A DNA stretch of 64,000 nt from Sphingomonas carotinifaciens (GTDB taxonomy: Bacteria > Pseudomonadota > Alphaproteobacteria > Sphingomonadales > Sphingomonadaceae): the NCBI RefSeq assembly GCF_009789535.1, contig NZ_WSUT01000005.1, positions 806,001 through 870,000 of the forward strand, given 5' to 3'. Shown one piece after another: positions 55,479 to 64,000 of this stretch (within the stretch, counting starts at the first letter, position 1; each line of letters begins with the position of its first letter). The notes beneath the pieces are model-generated. The model made no database searches and was not told the DNA's origin. It worked only from the letters and a program-made list of their open reading frames with translations. The position numbers were made by a program, and so were the translations under genes.

Positions 55479-58400
55479 ATGGCCTATCGCGCTGCTATGT
55501 ACGGCGTCATGGCCGCGAAAGACGAGCTTGGGGAAATCTACATCGGCGCGACGGTCGAGGAGTGGTCCGAACGCCGCGTCATCGAGCATGTTCATGCGGC
55601 GCTGACGGCAGCGGGCAGCCCGTTCGTCGTGCTGGCGAACTTTCAGATTCGAGGGCGCCAGATCGATTGCGTTTTCATCACCGAGAATCGCGTGATGGTG
55701 GTTGAGGTGAAGGCCTCGCGCCTGCCAGTTCGTGGCGCAATCGATGGCGATTGGGGCAGGAGGCAGGTGTCCGGCGAGTGGCGCCATTACCGCAACGGCT
55801 ACCAACAAGTGGTCAGCCAGAAGAACCGGCTGCGCGATGCCATGGGCGCACACCGGGCGACGGGCGACTTCTATCCGGACGCGGCGGTGGTCTTCGCGAG
55901 ACCGTTGCCCGACGGTTCGGCGCTGACGCAGGGCGACAAGAAGGCGGAGGTAACCGAACTGGTGGCGTTTGATGCCGACGGGCAAGGTGACCGCGGCAAT
56001 CCCTGGTCGGCAAAGGAGTGGCGCGAATTTGCGGCCAGCCTGTCACTTCGATCCGCTTCCGTCGCGGAAATCCAGGGTGGTGCAGAGGCGGCGCCACACT
56101 TTGATCTCATTCGCGAGTATCGGGATCATTTGACAACGAAGCTCGGGCGCGACGGCGAGCGATGGCTGGCTGAAGACAAGGCGCAGCGCGCCGATCTGCT
56201 CGCGGGGCTCGACGGCGCGCCGGGCTGCTATCTCGAAGGGCCGTCGGGCTGCGGCAAGACGCTGGCGTCGCGGTGGCTGGGAAGTCACCTTTCGCGTTCC
56301 GGCGAATGCGTGCTCTTCCTTGCGGCGAAGGACTTCGATGGGTCGTGGGCGAGGCTGCTCAGGCGCGAGTTGTCACTCGTCCTTGAGTCCAGCGTCCAGC
56401 AGCTCTTCGGCGCGATCAGGGTGACGGGCACTCCGGTGCGGATCGTACTCGACGGTGTGAACGAGCTCGGCCCTTCGCGGGAGGCCGCCTTTCGCGGCCT
56501 TCGAGCGCTGGCGCGACGTCTCGACGCACGCGTCATCGCCACTGGACAGTCGGCACAGCCGGAGCAACTGGCGGGATTGCAGAGGATCGCGATTTCCCCG
56601 CCAAGTGTCGAACTAAAGGAGAGGATCGCAACTGCCCGGTTGCCGGCACTCGGTGCCGGAATGCGAGCCGTTCTGAAGGGGGTCGCCAGCGGCTTCGAGG
56701 CAGCGATCGTTGCCGAGATCGGTTCGGATGCGACCGCCGATGCATCGCGGCAGTTGCTCGTTGACCAGCTCATCCGAAAACGTCTGGGTGCCGATCAGCG
56801 CGCTGGATCGACCGGGCTCCGCCGGTTCGCGAAGACCCTGATCGAGACGATTAGCTTCTCGATGAATGAGACGGTCTTTGACGAGGCCATGCTGGCACAC
56901 GGCTTGGCGGGGGCTGAAGTTGACGCGCTCTTCGCCGCGCAGATCCTTACCCGGCACGGCGGACGGGTCTCATTTGCGCACGAAATTCTCCTTCACGCGT
57001 GCGCCGCCTTTGCGTTCGCGCAGATCGCGGCGCAGGCCGGGGAAAAATTGGCAATCCTCCTCTCCCTCCCGGTGCTGGAGCCGATCGCTACCGACGTCGT
57101 GTCTGTGATCGAAGATTCGCAGGTGGTCGATATCGTCTTGCGGTCGACCAGCGATTCCGGGCTCATCCATGAAGCCGCGCGGGGCCTTGCGGGCCCGATC
57201 GCTGCCGCTGTTGCGGATCGGCTTCTGTCGGAGACCGAGGACGATCTGGAAGCGGAGATCGCGGGCCTTCGGCTGGCAATCGTTTCGGGCGAGCGGGTTT
57301 CGATCGGATGGGAACCGGGCACGGTGCGCGAGTGGTCGGACCAAGAGGCCGCGCGGATCAGCGCCCTCGCCCGGGATGTCGGGACGGGCCACCGCATCAA
57401 GCGCTATTTTGTGCTCTGCGCGCTGATGGACGCTGCGCTGTACGAGGAGCGGCACCGGCTTTTCGACGCGGCGACGGCGGCCGGCATCAGAACGCTCAGG
57501 AGCGATGCCTTCAGTCTTGCCTATTACGGAATCGGGCAGGAGACCGGATTCACCAAGATCAGCCGGCTCGCGATGAGCGGGGTTTTCAGCATCGTTGATC
57601 CTGTCCTTCAGAACCCGCCGCGTGACATGATGTCGCTCACCTCCGGGCAACTCAACTTCTATCTCGATCGTCGGCGCATGTTCCACGACGACAGCGATCT
57701 CGATGCGGTCGCCGAGGCCCTGGCCAAGGTGGTGACGGAGCGGTTTCGCCTCGAGCCCTACCATGTGAAGCTCTCCATTCTCGAGACCGCGCCATTTGTA
57801 GGACGGGCCAGCCAGGACAAGGTCGCGGCGCTTGTCGAGGCCATCGAGGCGATCGACGCGAACCGGGAAAGCCTCTGGATCAGCACCGCGATCATCGATG
57901 CTCTGAAGTTCCTCGACGCCCTTGAGGACTCAGCCGAAGGCGCGCGAGAAGGGATCGAGGCGGAGTTCGTGCGCGCGATCAACGCCGACGAAGATGACCT
58001 GACGCTCAACCTCGCGCTCAGCACCAGCATCGCAATGTTCGATCATCCCTATGATTGGATCTACGGCGATGCTTTCGAAGCGCTGACACCAAAGGACCGG
58101 CGCACGCTGATGCGGCGGGCGGCTCGGTCGGATGGTGCGCGGCAAAGTGCGAGCCTGACCTGGATTATCCAAGAGGTGGCGTCGTTCGGCGACCCGGCGG
58201 ATGCGGCCACCATGCAGGAGTTCGCGAAACTCCCGAATCCCCGGAACAGCTTCCCGCAGGAAGAATGGGGGGCGTTTACCGTGGCGACGCGCTTCCTCGG
58301 CCGCCATCACCTTTCGCTACCGGAGCAGCAAGCGGCGACCGATGTCGAGCTCGCGATGGTCGAACTGCGAGCCCTGCTGCACGCGGTGGAGGGCGGCGCT

Positions 58401-58775
58401 GCGAGCGCGGCGATACAGGCAATCTGGGCTCGGCTCGATCAACTGCCCGTCAATGCGGTCATGGGCTGCTTCAGCGAGGTCGAGCATGCACTGCTTGAGC
58501 AGGATTGGAGCGAGCAACGCGATGCGCCGAAGCCGAGCATCCTAAAGGCGTTCGTGCCACGGTGGTTGAATGTGGCCCGGCGCTTCCTGGACGGAGAAGA
58601 TGAGGGCGCGCATCATCACTACGCCTATGATCGCGAACGTGCTCCCGGCCTGGCGTTCCAGATCATCGAACTGCACGGCAACCGGGGCGACATCGCCCGG
58701 CTCAAGCGGCTGGCAGGTACACCGCGCCACGCCCGCCGGGCGCTCGAAGCGTTGCGCAAACTTGACGCGGCTTGA
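55479..58775 (+). CDS. NERD nuclease-domain and P-loop NTPase protein
   Basis: This protein has 1098 residues. An N-terminal NERD domain (about 20-165) has FQIRGRQIDCVFITENRVMV (Asp63) and VEVKAS (ExK at 76-78), the PD-(D/E)xK core of nuclease-related domains. A P-loop NTPase follows, with Walker A LEGPSGCGKTLA (about 252-263) and Walker B VRIVLDGVNELG (about 320-331), in the style of STAND/AAA-type sensors. About 650 C-terminal residues look like helical repeats. This recalls Avs-like layouts, where a nuclease is triggered by recognition through a repeat region. The start could also be ATG 55509. The stop codon abuts that of the AbiV-like gene (TGATCA). Confidence 0.85.
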   Translation: MAYRAAMYGVMAAKDELGEIYIGATVEEWSERRVIEHVHAALTAAGSPFVVLANFQIRGRQIDCVFITENRVMVVEVKASRLPVRGAIDGDWGRRQVSGEWRHYRNGYQQVVSQKNRLRDAMGAHRATGDFYPDAAVVFARPLPDGSALTQGDKKAEVTELVAFDADGQGDRGNPWSAKEWREFAASLSLRSASVAEIQGGAEAAPHFDLIREYRDHLTTKLGRDGERWLAEDKAQRADLLAGLDGAPGCYLEGPSGCGKTLASRWLGSHLSRSGECVLFLAAKDFDGSWARLLRRELSLVLESSVQQLFGAIRVTGTPVRIVLDGVNELGPSREAAFRGLRALARRLDARVIATGQSAQPEQLAGLQRIAISPPSVELKERIATARLPALGAGMRAVLKGVASGFEAAIVAEIGSDATADASRQLLVDQLIRKRLGADQRAGSTGLRRFAKTLIETISFSMNETVFDEAMLAHGLAGAEVDALFAAQILTRHGGRVSFAHEILLHACAAFAFAQIAAQAGEKLAILLSLPVLEPIATDVVSVIEDSQVVDIVLRSTSDSGLIHEAARGLAGPIAAAVADRLLSETEDDLEAEIAGLRLAIVSGERVSIGWEPGTVREWSDQEAARISALARDVGTGHRIKRYFVLCALMDAALYEERHRLFDAATAAGIRTLRSDAFSLAYYGIGQETGFTKISRLAMSGVFSIVDPVLQNPPRDMMSLTSGQLNFYLDRRRMFHDDSDLDAVAEALAKVVTERFRLEPYHVKLSILETAPFVGRASQDKVAALVEAIEAIDANRESLWISTAIIDALKFLDALEDSAEGAREGIEAEFVRAINADEDDLTLNLALSTSIAMFDHPYDWIYGDAFEALTPKDRRTLMRRAARSDGARQSASLTWIIQEVASFGDPADAATMQEFAKLPNPRNSFPQEEWGAFTVATRFLGRHHLSLPEQQAATDVELAMVELRALLHAVEGGAASAAIQAIWARLDQLPVNAVMGCFSEVEHALLEQDWSEQRDAPKPSILKAFVPRWLNVARRFLDGEDEGAHHHYAYDRERAPGLAFQIIELHGNRGDIARLKRLAGTPRHARRALEALRKLDAA

Positions 58776-59648
58776 TCAGCCGTACCCGCCAATCTCGTGC
58801 CAAAGCGCAGCGTCGCGTTCGGCCTTAATATCCTCCAACTCGACGCGAAGACGACTGAATTCCAAGTTGTACATCGGCATCTGCCAGTGGCTGTTGAGCT
58901 GCCTGGCGTGATCGTCGGTTGCATCCTCGCCGGGCAGATTAGCGGCGACCAGCTTGTCCAGCGCCTCCCGGAATAGGCGGCGGTGATCGTCGAAATGCTG
59001 GGTGTCGATGAAGTCGAGCGTCTGCCAAACCTGATGGACGATCTTCACGCCCTTGGGCGTGAACATGCCGAGAGCGCTCATCGCTTCGACCAACAGTAGG
59101 GGCAACGGCGGACCGCCGAAGATGGCTTGCGACATGCCGCTGCCACGCGGCGCCAACCAAATCGGCTTCCCATCCTCATGAACCTCGATGTCCGCGTACA
59201 TCGTGGATTCGCGCGAGTAGAGCTTCCAGTTCGGCATGATGTACTCGCCGGCGTAGCCCTCGAGGTAGTGACCCTGCCGCTCCTGATCGATGTAACCCTG
59301 AAGCTCGGTAACATCGCTCACCTTCCAGCCCTGGGCGTCGGCATAGATCATGCGGCCAAGATGATCGTAGAAGGTGTTCACGACCCGCTTCACGCGCCGA
59401 GCGATGTGCTTTGCCGGGCAGCGGACAAGGTCCATCAGGATCAGGGCCTTCGCCGCCTCTTCGACCGCGAAGCCTTCGAGCAAGCTCTGCTCGCGCAAAC
59501 CATTCTCGAGCTTTCGACCAGCATCCCAGAAGTTGCGGGCGCTGGCGGCTATGATTGGCAGGCCTTCGGCGATGAACGCGAGCCGGTCGCGCTGTGGCAT
59601 TTGGTTGAGGATGTCGGCGCGACGATTGCCAAAGGGAATATCGGCCAC
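58776..59648 (-). CDS. AbiV-like HEPN abortive-infection protein
   Basis: This 290-residue protein starts with GTG, preceded by AGGAGG. Near the N-terminus, AFIAEGLPIIAASARNFWDA followed by SLLEGFAVEEAAKALILMDL matches the AbiV family pattern, in which a helix with E-x-A-K follows a paired Asn-rich helix, a HEPN-like fold. The rest has no motif I recognise, with YLEGYAGEYIMPNWKLYSRE in the middle. AbiV proteins stop phage growth by shutting down translation. The assignment rests on the helix pattern only. It converges with the NERD-NTPase gene and diverges from the nuclease-like gene. Confidence 0.65.
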   Translation of the reverse strand: MADIPFGNRRADILNQMPQRDRLAFIAEGLPIIAASARNFWDAGRKLENGLREQSLLEGFAVEEAAKALILMDLVRCPAKHIARRVKRVVNTFYDHLGRMIYADAQGWKVSDVTELQGYIDQERQGHYLEGYAGEYIMPNWKLYSRESTMYADIEVHEDGKPIWLAPRGSGMSQAIFGGPPLPLLLVEAMSALGMFTPKGVKIVHQVWQTLDFIDTQHFDDHRRLFREALDKLVAANLPGEDATDDHARQLNSHWQMPMYNLEFSRLRVELEDIKAERDAALWHEIGGYG

Positions 59649-59993
59649 GTTCAGCCTCCTATTCTGCTGCGGCGCGCAGTTCTGCCACGCGCTCGCGGCA
59701 CGTGTTTCGACGACGTCGCGCTAGCGGCTGCTTTCGCCACTGTCGCTCCTAAAATCTGCCAGTCCGTTGTCGACCAAGATCAGTCGTTCACATCTGCTCC
59801 GGAGAACGTCCGGTCCCGATAAAAGCCGCGGATCGCTCAAAATTAAGCTGACGGTCAACAATGCTCCTTATTCAAAGCATCTTGTCCATTAAACCTAACT
59901 CCCTGATAAGACATTCCGTTCAAGGTGGCCGGGAACGGCTCGTGACATTTAACGAATGGTCTAGCGTTACCGACGATATGGTATATCTGCCGC
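59649..59993. other. Divergent promoter region
   Basis: 345 bases separate the divergent AbiV-like and nuclease-like genes. It is A/T-richer than its surroundings (59760-59990), as expected of a promoter region. GATATGGTATATC lies 6-18 nt upstream of the plus-strand ATG, too close for a normal -10 unless the transcript is leaderless. No gene is supported. Confidence 0.4.
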
Positions 59994-61037
59994 ATGATAC
60001 CTGACACGCTGTTCGATGCCCTCGTCTGCGGTGCCCGCATTTCGGTCCACCATGCCTGGTCCCACGCATTCGCCATGTCGGGCGGCGCCCCGGACGAGAT
60101 CGACCACATCTATGCCATGACGACGGAGGGCATCCGCGAGCTTGGCACGCAATGGTCCCCGATCCTGCGCAGCAAGGGCCTCTCGCTGCGGCTGACGGGC
60201 GTTTTCTGTCATCAGACCCCCAAGGCGCACTATGTCCATCCGGTCGATGGACCGAAGGCGCCGGAGCTGGGCGACCTTCTGATCGTCCATGAGCATAAGA
60301 ATACCCACCCCGGCGGGACAATCGAGATCACGCGCCGTGCAGTGCTTGTGCAGGCCAAAATGGTTGACGAGGGCGTGCCGGGTGGCGGCAAGGTTGATCA
60401 GTATCAGGAGTATCTCTACGAGCACTGGCCTGACTTCGAGCTGAAGGGCCGAGGACCGGGAACGGTTCGGTTCCTCTCCGGGCAACGCGATTTTCGACCC
60501 GGCATCGATCCGGGGCGATACGGATTGATCGAGAAGACCCCGCACGCCGGCCACAAGGCCGTTGCGCTCCCTTATTGCTGCGGCTTTCCCTGGACCTATT
60601 CCGAGCCGCGCAAGCCCGTGCGGAGTGCGGGCGGCGAAGACGCCGGCGCGTTCATCGCCAACATGCTCTACGACACGGGATGGCTGCGCGGTCGGGTCGC
60701 CCTGATCCCACCAACGCCGCTGGCGTTGGCCTCGGGCACGCCGAACAATCATTTCGATGTAACGGTCGAGGAGCTGCTGACGCTCACGGCGATGAAAACC
60801 CTGCGCTTCACGAAGAAGACCTACATCACGGGGCCGCGCGGGCATCCTGCGCTGGCCTGTTTTCAGAACGCCTATGGTGCGCTCGGTCTCCTCCCAGACA
60901 CCGGCGCCGGTTTCGCCGAGACAGGTTTCGAGGGCAGAGGCATCCCGCCGGAGGAAATGGCAGAGCCCGATTTCGATGATGGCATTTCCGTCTTTCTCGT
61001 CGAGACCGGCGGTGAAGGCGAAGCGAGACTGGCCTGA
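59994..61037 (+). CDS. Probable nuclease-like defence-associated protein
   Basis: This 347-residue protein matches no family that I can name. A pattern of ELGDLLIVHEHKN (91-103) and, after a strand, RRAVLVQAKMVD (115-125) fits a PD-(D/E)xK core with D...QxK. YSEPRKPVRSAGG in the middle and TLRFTKKTYITGPRGHPALA toward the end are other conserved-looking stretches. No membrane segment is seen. No good RBS precedes the ATG. It converges with the HEPN gene, whose stop codon is 10 nt away. Confidence 0.68.
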   Translation: MIPDTLFDALVCGARISVHHAWSHAFAMSGGAPDEIDHIYAMTTEGIRELGTQWSPILRSKGLSLRLTGVFCHQTPKAHYVHPVDGPKAPELGDLLIVHEHKNTHPGGTIEITRRAVLVQAKMVDEGVPGGGKVDQYQEYLYEHWPDFELKGRGPGTVRFLSGQRDFRPGIDPGRYGLIEKTPHAGHKAVALPYCCGFPWTYSEPRKPVRSAGGEDAGAFIANMLYDTGWLRGRVALIPPTPLALASGTPNNHFDVTVEELLTLTAMKTLRFTKKTYITGPRGHPALACFQNAYGALGLLPDTGAGFAETGFEGRGIPPEEMAEPDFDDGISVFLVETGGEGEARLA

Positions 61038-61046
61038 TCGGGCGCC

Positions 61047-62831
61047 CTATCCGGTCGCTTCCCCCGCGTTCGCGGGCACCTCGTCCGGCGTCTCCTTCTT
61101 GTCCCACGTGACGAAGGTCTCCTCGCCCAGAATGAAAGGCCGAAGGTTCAGCGTCGGATCGTCGCCGCGTTCGAGTGCCGCCTCGAAGTCTATGAGGTCG
61201 GCTAGCCCCGGCACCGTCTCGACGGCTTGGCCGAGCGCGACCATCGCGCTGGCCTTGTCGCCGATGGCGAGGAGCTGGTCGGCAATGAGGATGTAGAGCG
61301 CGGCGTCGATCCGTTTCGGCAGGGGCTGATGTGTCTTGCGGCGCAGCTCCTCACGCCTGCTGGCTGCGAGAGCCTTATAGTCCTCAAGAGACCAAGGCAG
61401 GGCCGCGCCGAGCACCATCGCCAGCGCAAAGCTGACCATGCTCGGCGCCGTCAAGTCTTCGTCGAACTGCTTTTTCAATCGTAGTTTAAGCTTCCGGCGA
61501 TGTTCCTTGGGCGCACAGGCATTCCAGAGCGCCATGACCCCGGCCATGGGCAGCCGGTCTTCTGATTTTGCGAGGCCGGGCGCCGTCTTCTCGATCTTGT
61601 CGAGAACCGCGGTCATTGGAACGAGGCCGGTTTCGCTGCGGCCGGACATGCCCTCGATTAGATAGGAGATCGTGCCCTCGAAAAATCCGGGCGCGGATTT
61701 GGAGCTGAAGAAATTGGCATCATGTATCCAGAGCTGCGGTGCCAATCGGGCGCGCATGATGCCCGGCAACGCCGACCGATAGTTGAACGTCTTATCGACC
61801 CCCTTCGGCGCGCGCTCGACGAAGCGGCGCACGACGTGGCGTGAGAGGCGCGCCAGTCCTTCGAGGCTCAGGAGCGCCGTGTCCTCGACGTGGCTGGTAT
61901 CGGCGCGATCCGACTGCATCCAGACTTCGGGCGCGAGGTTCTGGAGCGTATGCACGTTTCGGGAGCGTATGCCGTAGGCTTCCTGCAACGCGGTCGGCAG
62001 CTCGTTCGCCGTGATGGGTCGCAGGGCTTTGACCGCCTCGGCCCGGAAGAAGCTCGGCTCGACATGTTCGAGCACGAACGCCACGAACCTTCGCGTGAGC
62101 GCGCTATGCTCGTTCGCGAGGATCGCGCCCTGAATTTTCTCACGGCGCTTTTCGCTAAGGCCCTTCGTCGCCTCGTCGACACGTGCCCGCTTCTGCTGAT
62201 CATAGTCCGACCAAGAGCCCGCCTTGGGCTTGGTGGCCTGCCCAAGCGATTCCATCGCTGCGACCATCAGCGTGTAGGCGAGCGTCGCGTCTTCGTCGAC
62301 CATTAGCATGGCATCGACGATTTGCCGGATTGCACGGATCGCCGCTTCATAGCTCTTGCGCTGGAGGCCGGTCAGGCTTTCGAAGAATTGGGTGAGGTCC
62401 GCGATGCTCTCGTCGCTGAGCACGATCGTGGCGTCGAACGTCTGGCGCAGGATGCTGACGGAACCGAATCTTTGATGCGTCGGGCGATCGGAGGTTGAGA
62501 TCAGGCGGCGCGCCATCTCGAAATCGCGCACACACACTACGTTGAGGCAGAACGAGACCACGGCGGCGATTTCGTCGATGAGCTGTTCGCCGCTGGTCGC
62601 GACGAGAACTTCCGGGCTGCCGGATTCGGTCTCGGCCTCCAATCGCTCGCGGGCCTCGATCGTCATGCTCCCGACACCATGCATAGCGGTCGAAGGCAGA
62701 AGCCGGCCGAATGGCAGATCGATCGGCTCGCGATCTCCAAACGCGCGCAAGTTGGTATAGAGGATACCGCGATGAACCGTGTCTGTGAGCGGCACGTCGC
62801 GGAAATACATGCCTTGGACAAGCTGGAGCAT
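61047..62831 (-). CDS. HEPN-domain protein with RxxxxH motif
   Basis: This 594-residue protein starts at ATG 62831, where GAGGAGG lies 5 nt upstream; a GTG at 62882 would add 17 residues. The sequence is mostly helical. About residues 165-300 resemble an Apea-like HEPN domain: DATLAYTLMVAAMESLGQ and then AYGIRSRNVHTLQ, where R289-x4-H294 is the HEPN RNase motif. The C-terminal half is helical, with possible repeat character (PKRIDAALYILIADQLLAI and the following). Such proteins can be toxin RNases in phage defence. The domain assignment is from motif and helix pattern. The gene lies 60 nt downstream of the zinc-knuckle gene and is probably cotranscribed with it. Confidence 0.72.
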   Translation of the reverse strand: MLQLVQGMYFRDVPLTDTVHRGILYTNLRAFGDREPIDLPFGRLLPSTAMHGVGSMTIEARERLEAETESGSPEVLVATSGEQLIDEIAAVVSFCLNVVCVRDFEMARRLISTSDRPTHQRFGSVSILRQTFDATIVLSDESIADLTQFFESLTGLQRKSYEAAIRAIRQIVDAMLMVDEDATLAYTLMVAAMESLGQATKPKAGSWSDYDQQKRARVDEATKGLSEKRREKIQGAILANEHSALTRRFVAFVLEHVEPSFFRAEAVKALRPITANELPTALQEAYGIRSRNVHTLQNLAPEVWMQSDRADTSHVEDTALLSLEGLARLSRHVVRRFVERAPKGVDKTFNYRSALPGIMRARLAPQLWIHDANFFSSKSAPGFFEGTISYLIEGMSGRSETGLVPMTAVLDKIEKTAPGLAKSEDRLPMAGVMALWNACAPKEHRRKLKLRLKKQFDEDLTAPSMVSFALAMVLGAALPWSLEDYKALAASRREELRRKTHQPLPKRIDAALYILIADQLLAIGDKASAMVALGQAVETVPGLADLIDFEAALERGDDPTLNLRPFILGEETFVTWDKKETPDEVPANAGEATG

Positions 62832-62891
62832 AAGCCTCCTCAGACCAACGTGAGCCGTCCGTTGGTTTGCCGGTAGCGGCACGCGCAGCCG

Positions 62892-64000
62892 CTAATTCTC
62901 AATCCAGCGCGACATTCTACCTTTACCGTCACAAGCGCGACACCGATTACGCTCGCCTGAATAGAGATCAACGCCGATGCCGTTACCCGTACCATTACAG
63001 GGACCGCATTCGACTTCCCCCAAATACCCTACATTATCATCAGAATCTACGTCCGCTTCGAATTCTTCTTCATGCTCCCCCGTCCAGTCCGTGACGCGAT
63101 CGTCATCGTCCTCATCGCCGACATAGCCGCATGATTCCATAAATTCCCATGCTCTGAACCAGCTCGATATGGCTTCGATGCGGAGAGTTGGAGCATCTAG
63201 ATCGGCCCCGTTGGAAATCTGCCGGTAGAGCTCATCGAGATACCCGACATAGGCTTCCCGAAACAGGCCGGTCGGCCTAAATCCGATGTTATGCGTGTAG
63301 ACGACCTCCCCCGGCGTGTTCACAATCGAGTGCCAGAAGGGGAAGGACAACTCGGTCTCGATCGGGTTCGTAATGGCTTGGCGCAACGCGCGCTGGCCGA
63401 CGTCGCTAAGTCGCCCATCAAAACCTATCCGCGGCGTCTCAATGAATGTCGAACGCTGATCTTCCGCAAGCTGCCCGATCAAGGCCGCGGCGCGGTCGGG
63501 CTCGGCAGAAAGAAACGGGTTGAGCGCGCAGACGAACAGCGTGTTGGCATAGTAGGCTTCCATTTCTGCCCAGCGCTTGCGCATGAAGCAAAAGCCGTGA
63601 AGACCCTCGGCCTCCATAAGTTGCGCGGCGTAGCTGCTAACGGCGGAGAGGTATTCCACGGTGGAGGTGGATGGGTTCTCACCCGACGACGCGCTCTCGA
63701 TCCAGCCGGGGACATTGTGAAATGAAATGGCTGCGCAGCCCATTGCTTGATGCGAAAGCAGGTGATTTGCGACGCTTTGAAATGTCTCATCGCTCGGCAC
63801 AAACAACTCTAGTGACAGAGTCGCGATGTCGTCGCCGTCAAACTTCGGCTGATAGACGACGATATCGCGCTCGTTGACTAGCAGGTCATATAGATAAGCT
63901 TGCGTGGTGATCTTCGCGGCCAGCGGGGCGGCCAGTACGTTGATGATATCCTTGCGACCTGACAGCTCAAATGCGCCGGCTACATAGTTGCTGTACGCTA
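62892..64000 (-). CDS. Protein with DnaJ-like zinc knuckles (5' end outside window)
   Basis: The frame stays open past 63806, where a TTG could be mistaken for the start, through to the window end, so only the C-terminal 369 or so residues are seen. Upstream residues read KFDGDDIATLSLELF and ITTQAYLYDLLVNERDIVV. The C-terminus has two CxxCxGxG-type knuckles, CGPCNGTGNG and CRACDGKGR, a DnaJ-like zinc pattern, after an acidic stretch (DEDDDDRVTD). The main part is helical and unassigned. It is upstream of the HEPN gene in the same direction and may form a pair with it. Confidence 0.7.
   Translation of the reverse strand, partial: AYSNYVAGAFELSGRKDIINVLAAPLAAKITTQAYLYDLLVNERDIVVYQPKFDGDDIATLSLELFVPSDETFQSVANHLLSHQAMGCAAISFHNVPGWIESASSGENPSTSTVEYLSAVSSYAAQLMEAEGLHGFCFMRKRWAEMEAYYANTLFVCALNPFLSAEPDRAAALIGQLAEDQRSTFIETPRIGFDGRLSDVGQRALRQAITNPIETELSFPFWHSIVNTPGEVVYTHNIGFRPTGLFREAYVGYLDELYRQISNGADLDAPTLRIEAISSWFRAWEFMESCGYVGDEDDDDRVTDWTGEHEEEFEADVDSDDNVGYLGEVECGPCNGTGNGIGVDLYSGERNRCRACDGKGRMSRWIEN

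Noticed and set aside
31337..64000. A duplicate of the tRNA-Phe 3' end marking the far end of the island
   Set aside because: I looked for GTTCGATCCC followed by CTTGGGCACCA and found none; the far junction is probably beyond the window.

Overview
The window looks like chromosome of a sphingomonad (Sphingomonas or a close relative in the Alphaproteobacteria). This rests on the high G+C content, the TonB-dependent receptor ending in Phe, the YkgO-type L36, the gene set purK-purE, nusB-thiL-hppA and infA-maf-RNase E/G-yacG, and the general character of the proteins. I could not run any search, so family names come from motifs I recognise by eye.

Bases 1-31,412 are an ordinary core region. In order it holds: the tail of a TonB-dependent receptor; clpB behind a likely heat-shock promoter; a secreted M16 peptidase; a small beta-rich protein; a TonB-like protein; purE-purK; gpmA; an M14 carboxypeptidase coupled to a DUF4136 lipoprotein; rpmJ; a HAD phosphatase; two L,D-transpeptidases; a GT2 glycosyltransferase coupled to an unusual DegT aminotransferase/flavoprotein fusion; hisG-hisD; a GH43 glycosidase; nusB, thiL and hppA; an S9 peptidase; a DAACS-type symporter; and infA, maf, a short RNase E/G-like gene, yacG and tRNA-Phe(GAA).

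From the 3' end of tRNA-Phe to the window end (31.4-64 kb) the content changes to accessory genes, and no housekeeping gene is seen. This reads as a defence-rich genomic island at a tRNA gene, although no integrase is visible and the far end is not in the window. Its parts are: (i) 31.6-35.7 kb, a minus-strand set of a SEC-C/zinc protein, a HEPN-like protein and a probable PD-(D/E)xK nuclease; (ii) 36.2-38.0 kb, a translationally coupled pair of a pentapeptide-repeat two-TM potassium-channel-like protein and a small nucleotidyltransferase; (iii) 38.7-42.3 kb, a Hachiman system (hamA-hamB); (iv) 42.6-46.6 kb, four unrecognised genes; (v) 46.7-50.9 kb, a minus-strand run of secreted proteins headed by a subtilisin-like protease with a lipobox; (vi) 51.5-52.3 kb, a complete IS5-family element; (vii) 52.5-58.8 kb, a DUF4365-like nuclease, a DUF2971 protein and a NERD-NTPase of 1098 residues; (viii) 58.8-64 kb, an AbiV-like HEPN protein, a nuclease-like protein, a HEPN protein with an RxxxxH motif, and a partial protein with DnaJ-like zinc knuckles.

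Two similar segments (31,419-31,481, beside the tRNA, and 38,438-38,503) bracket modules (i) and (ii) and may be attachment-site relics of a 7 kb cassette. The best candidates for an undescribed system are the channel plus nucleotidyltransferase pair, the SEC-C/HEPN/nuclease operon, and the DUF4365/DUF2971/NERD-NTPase run.
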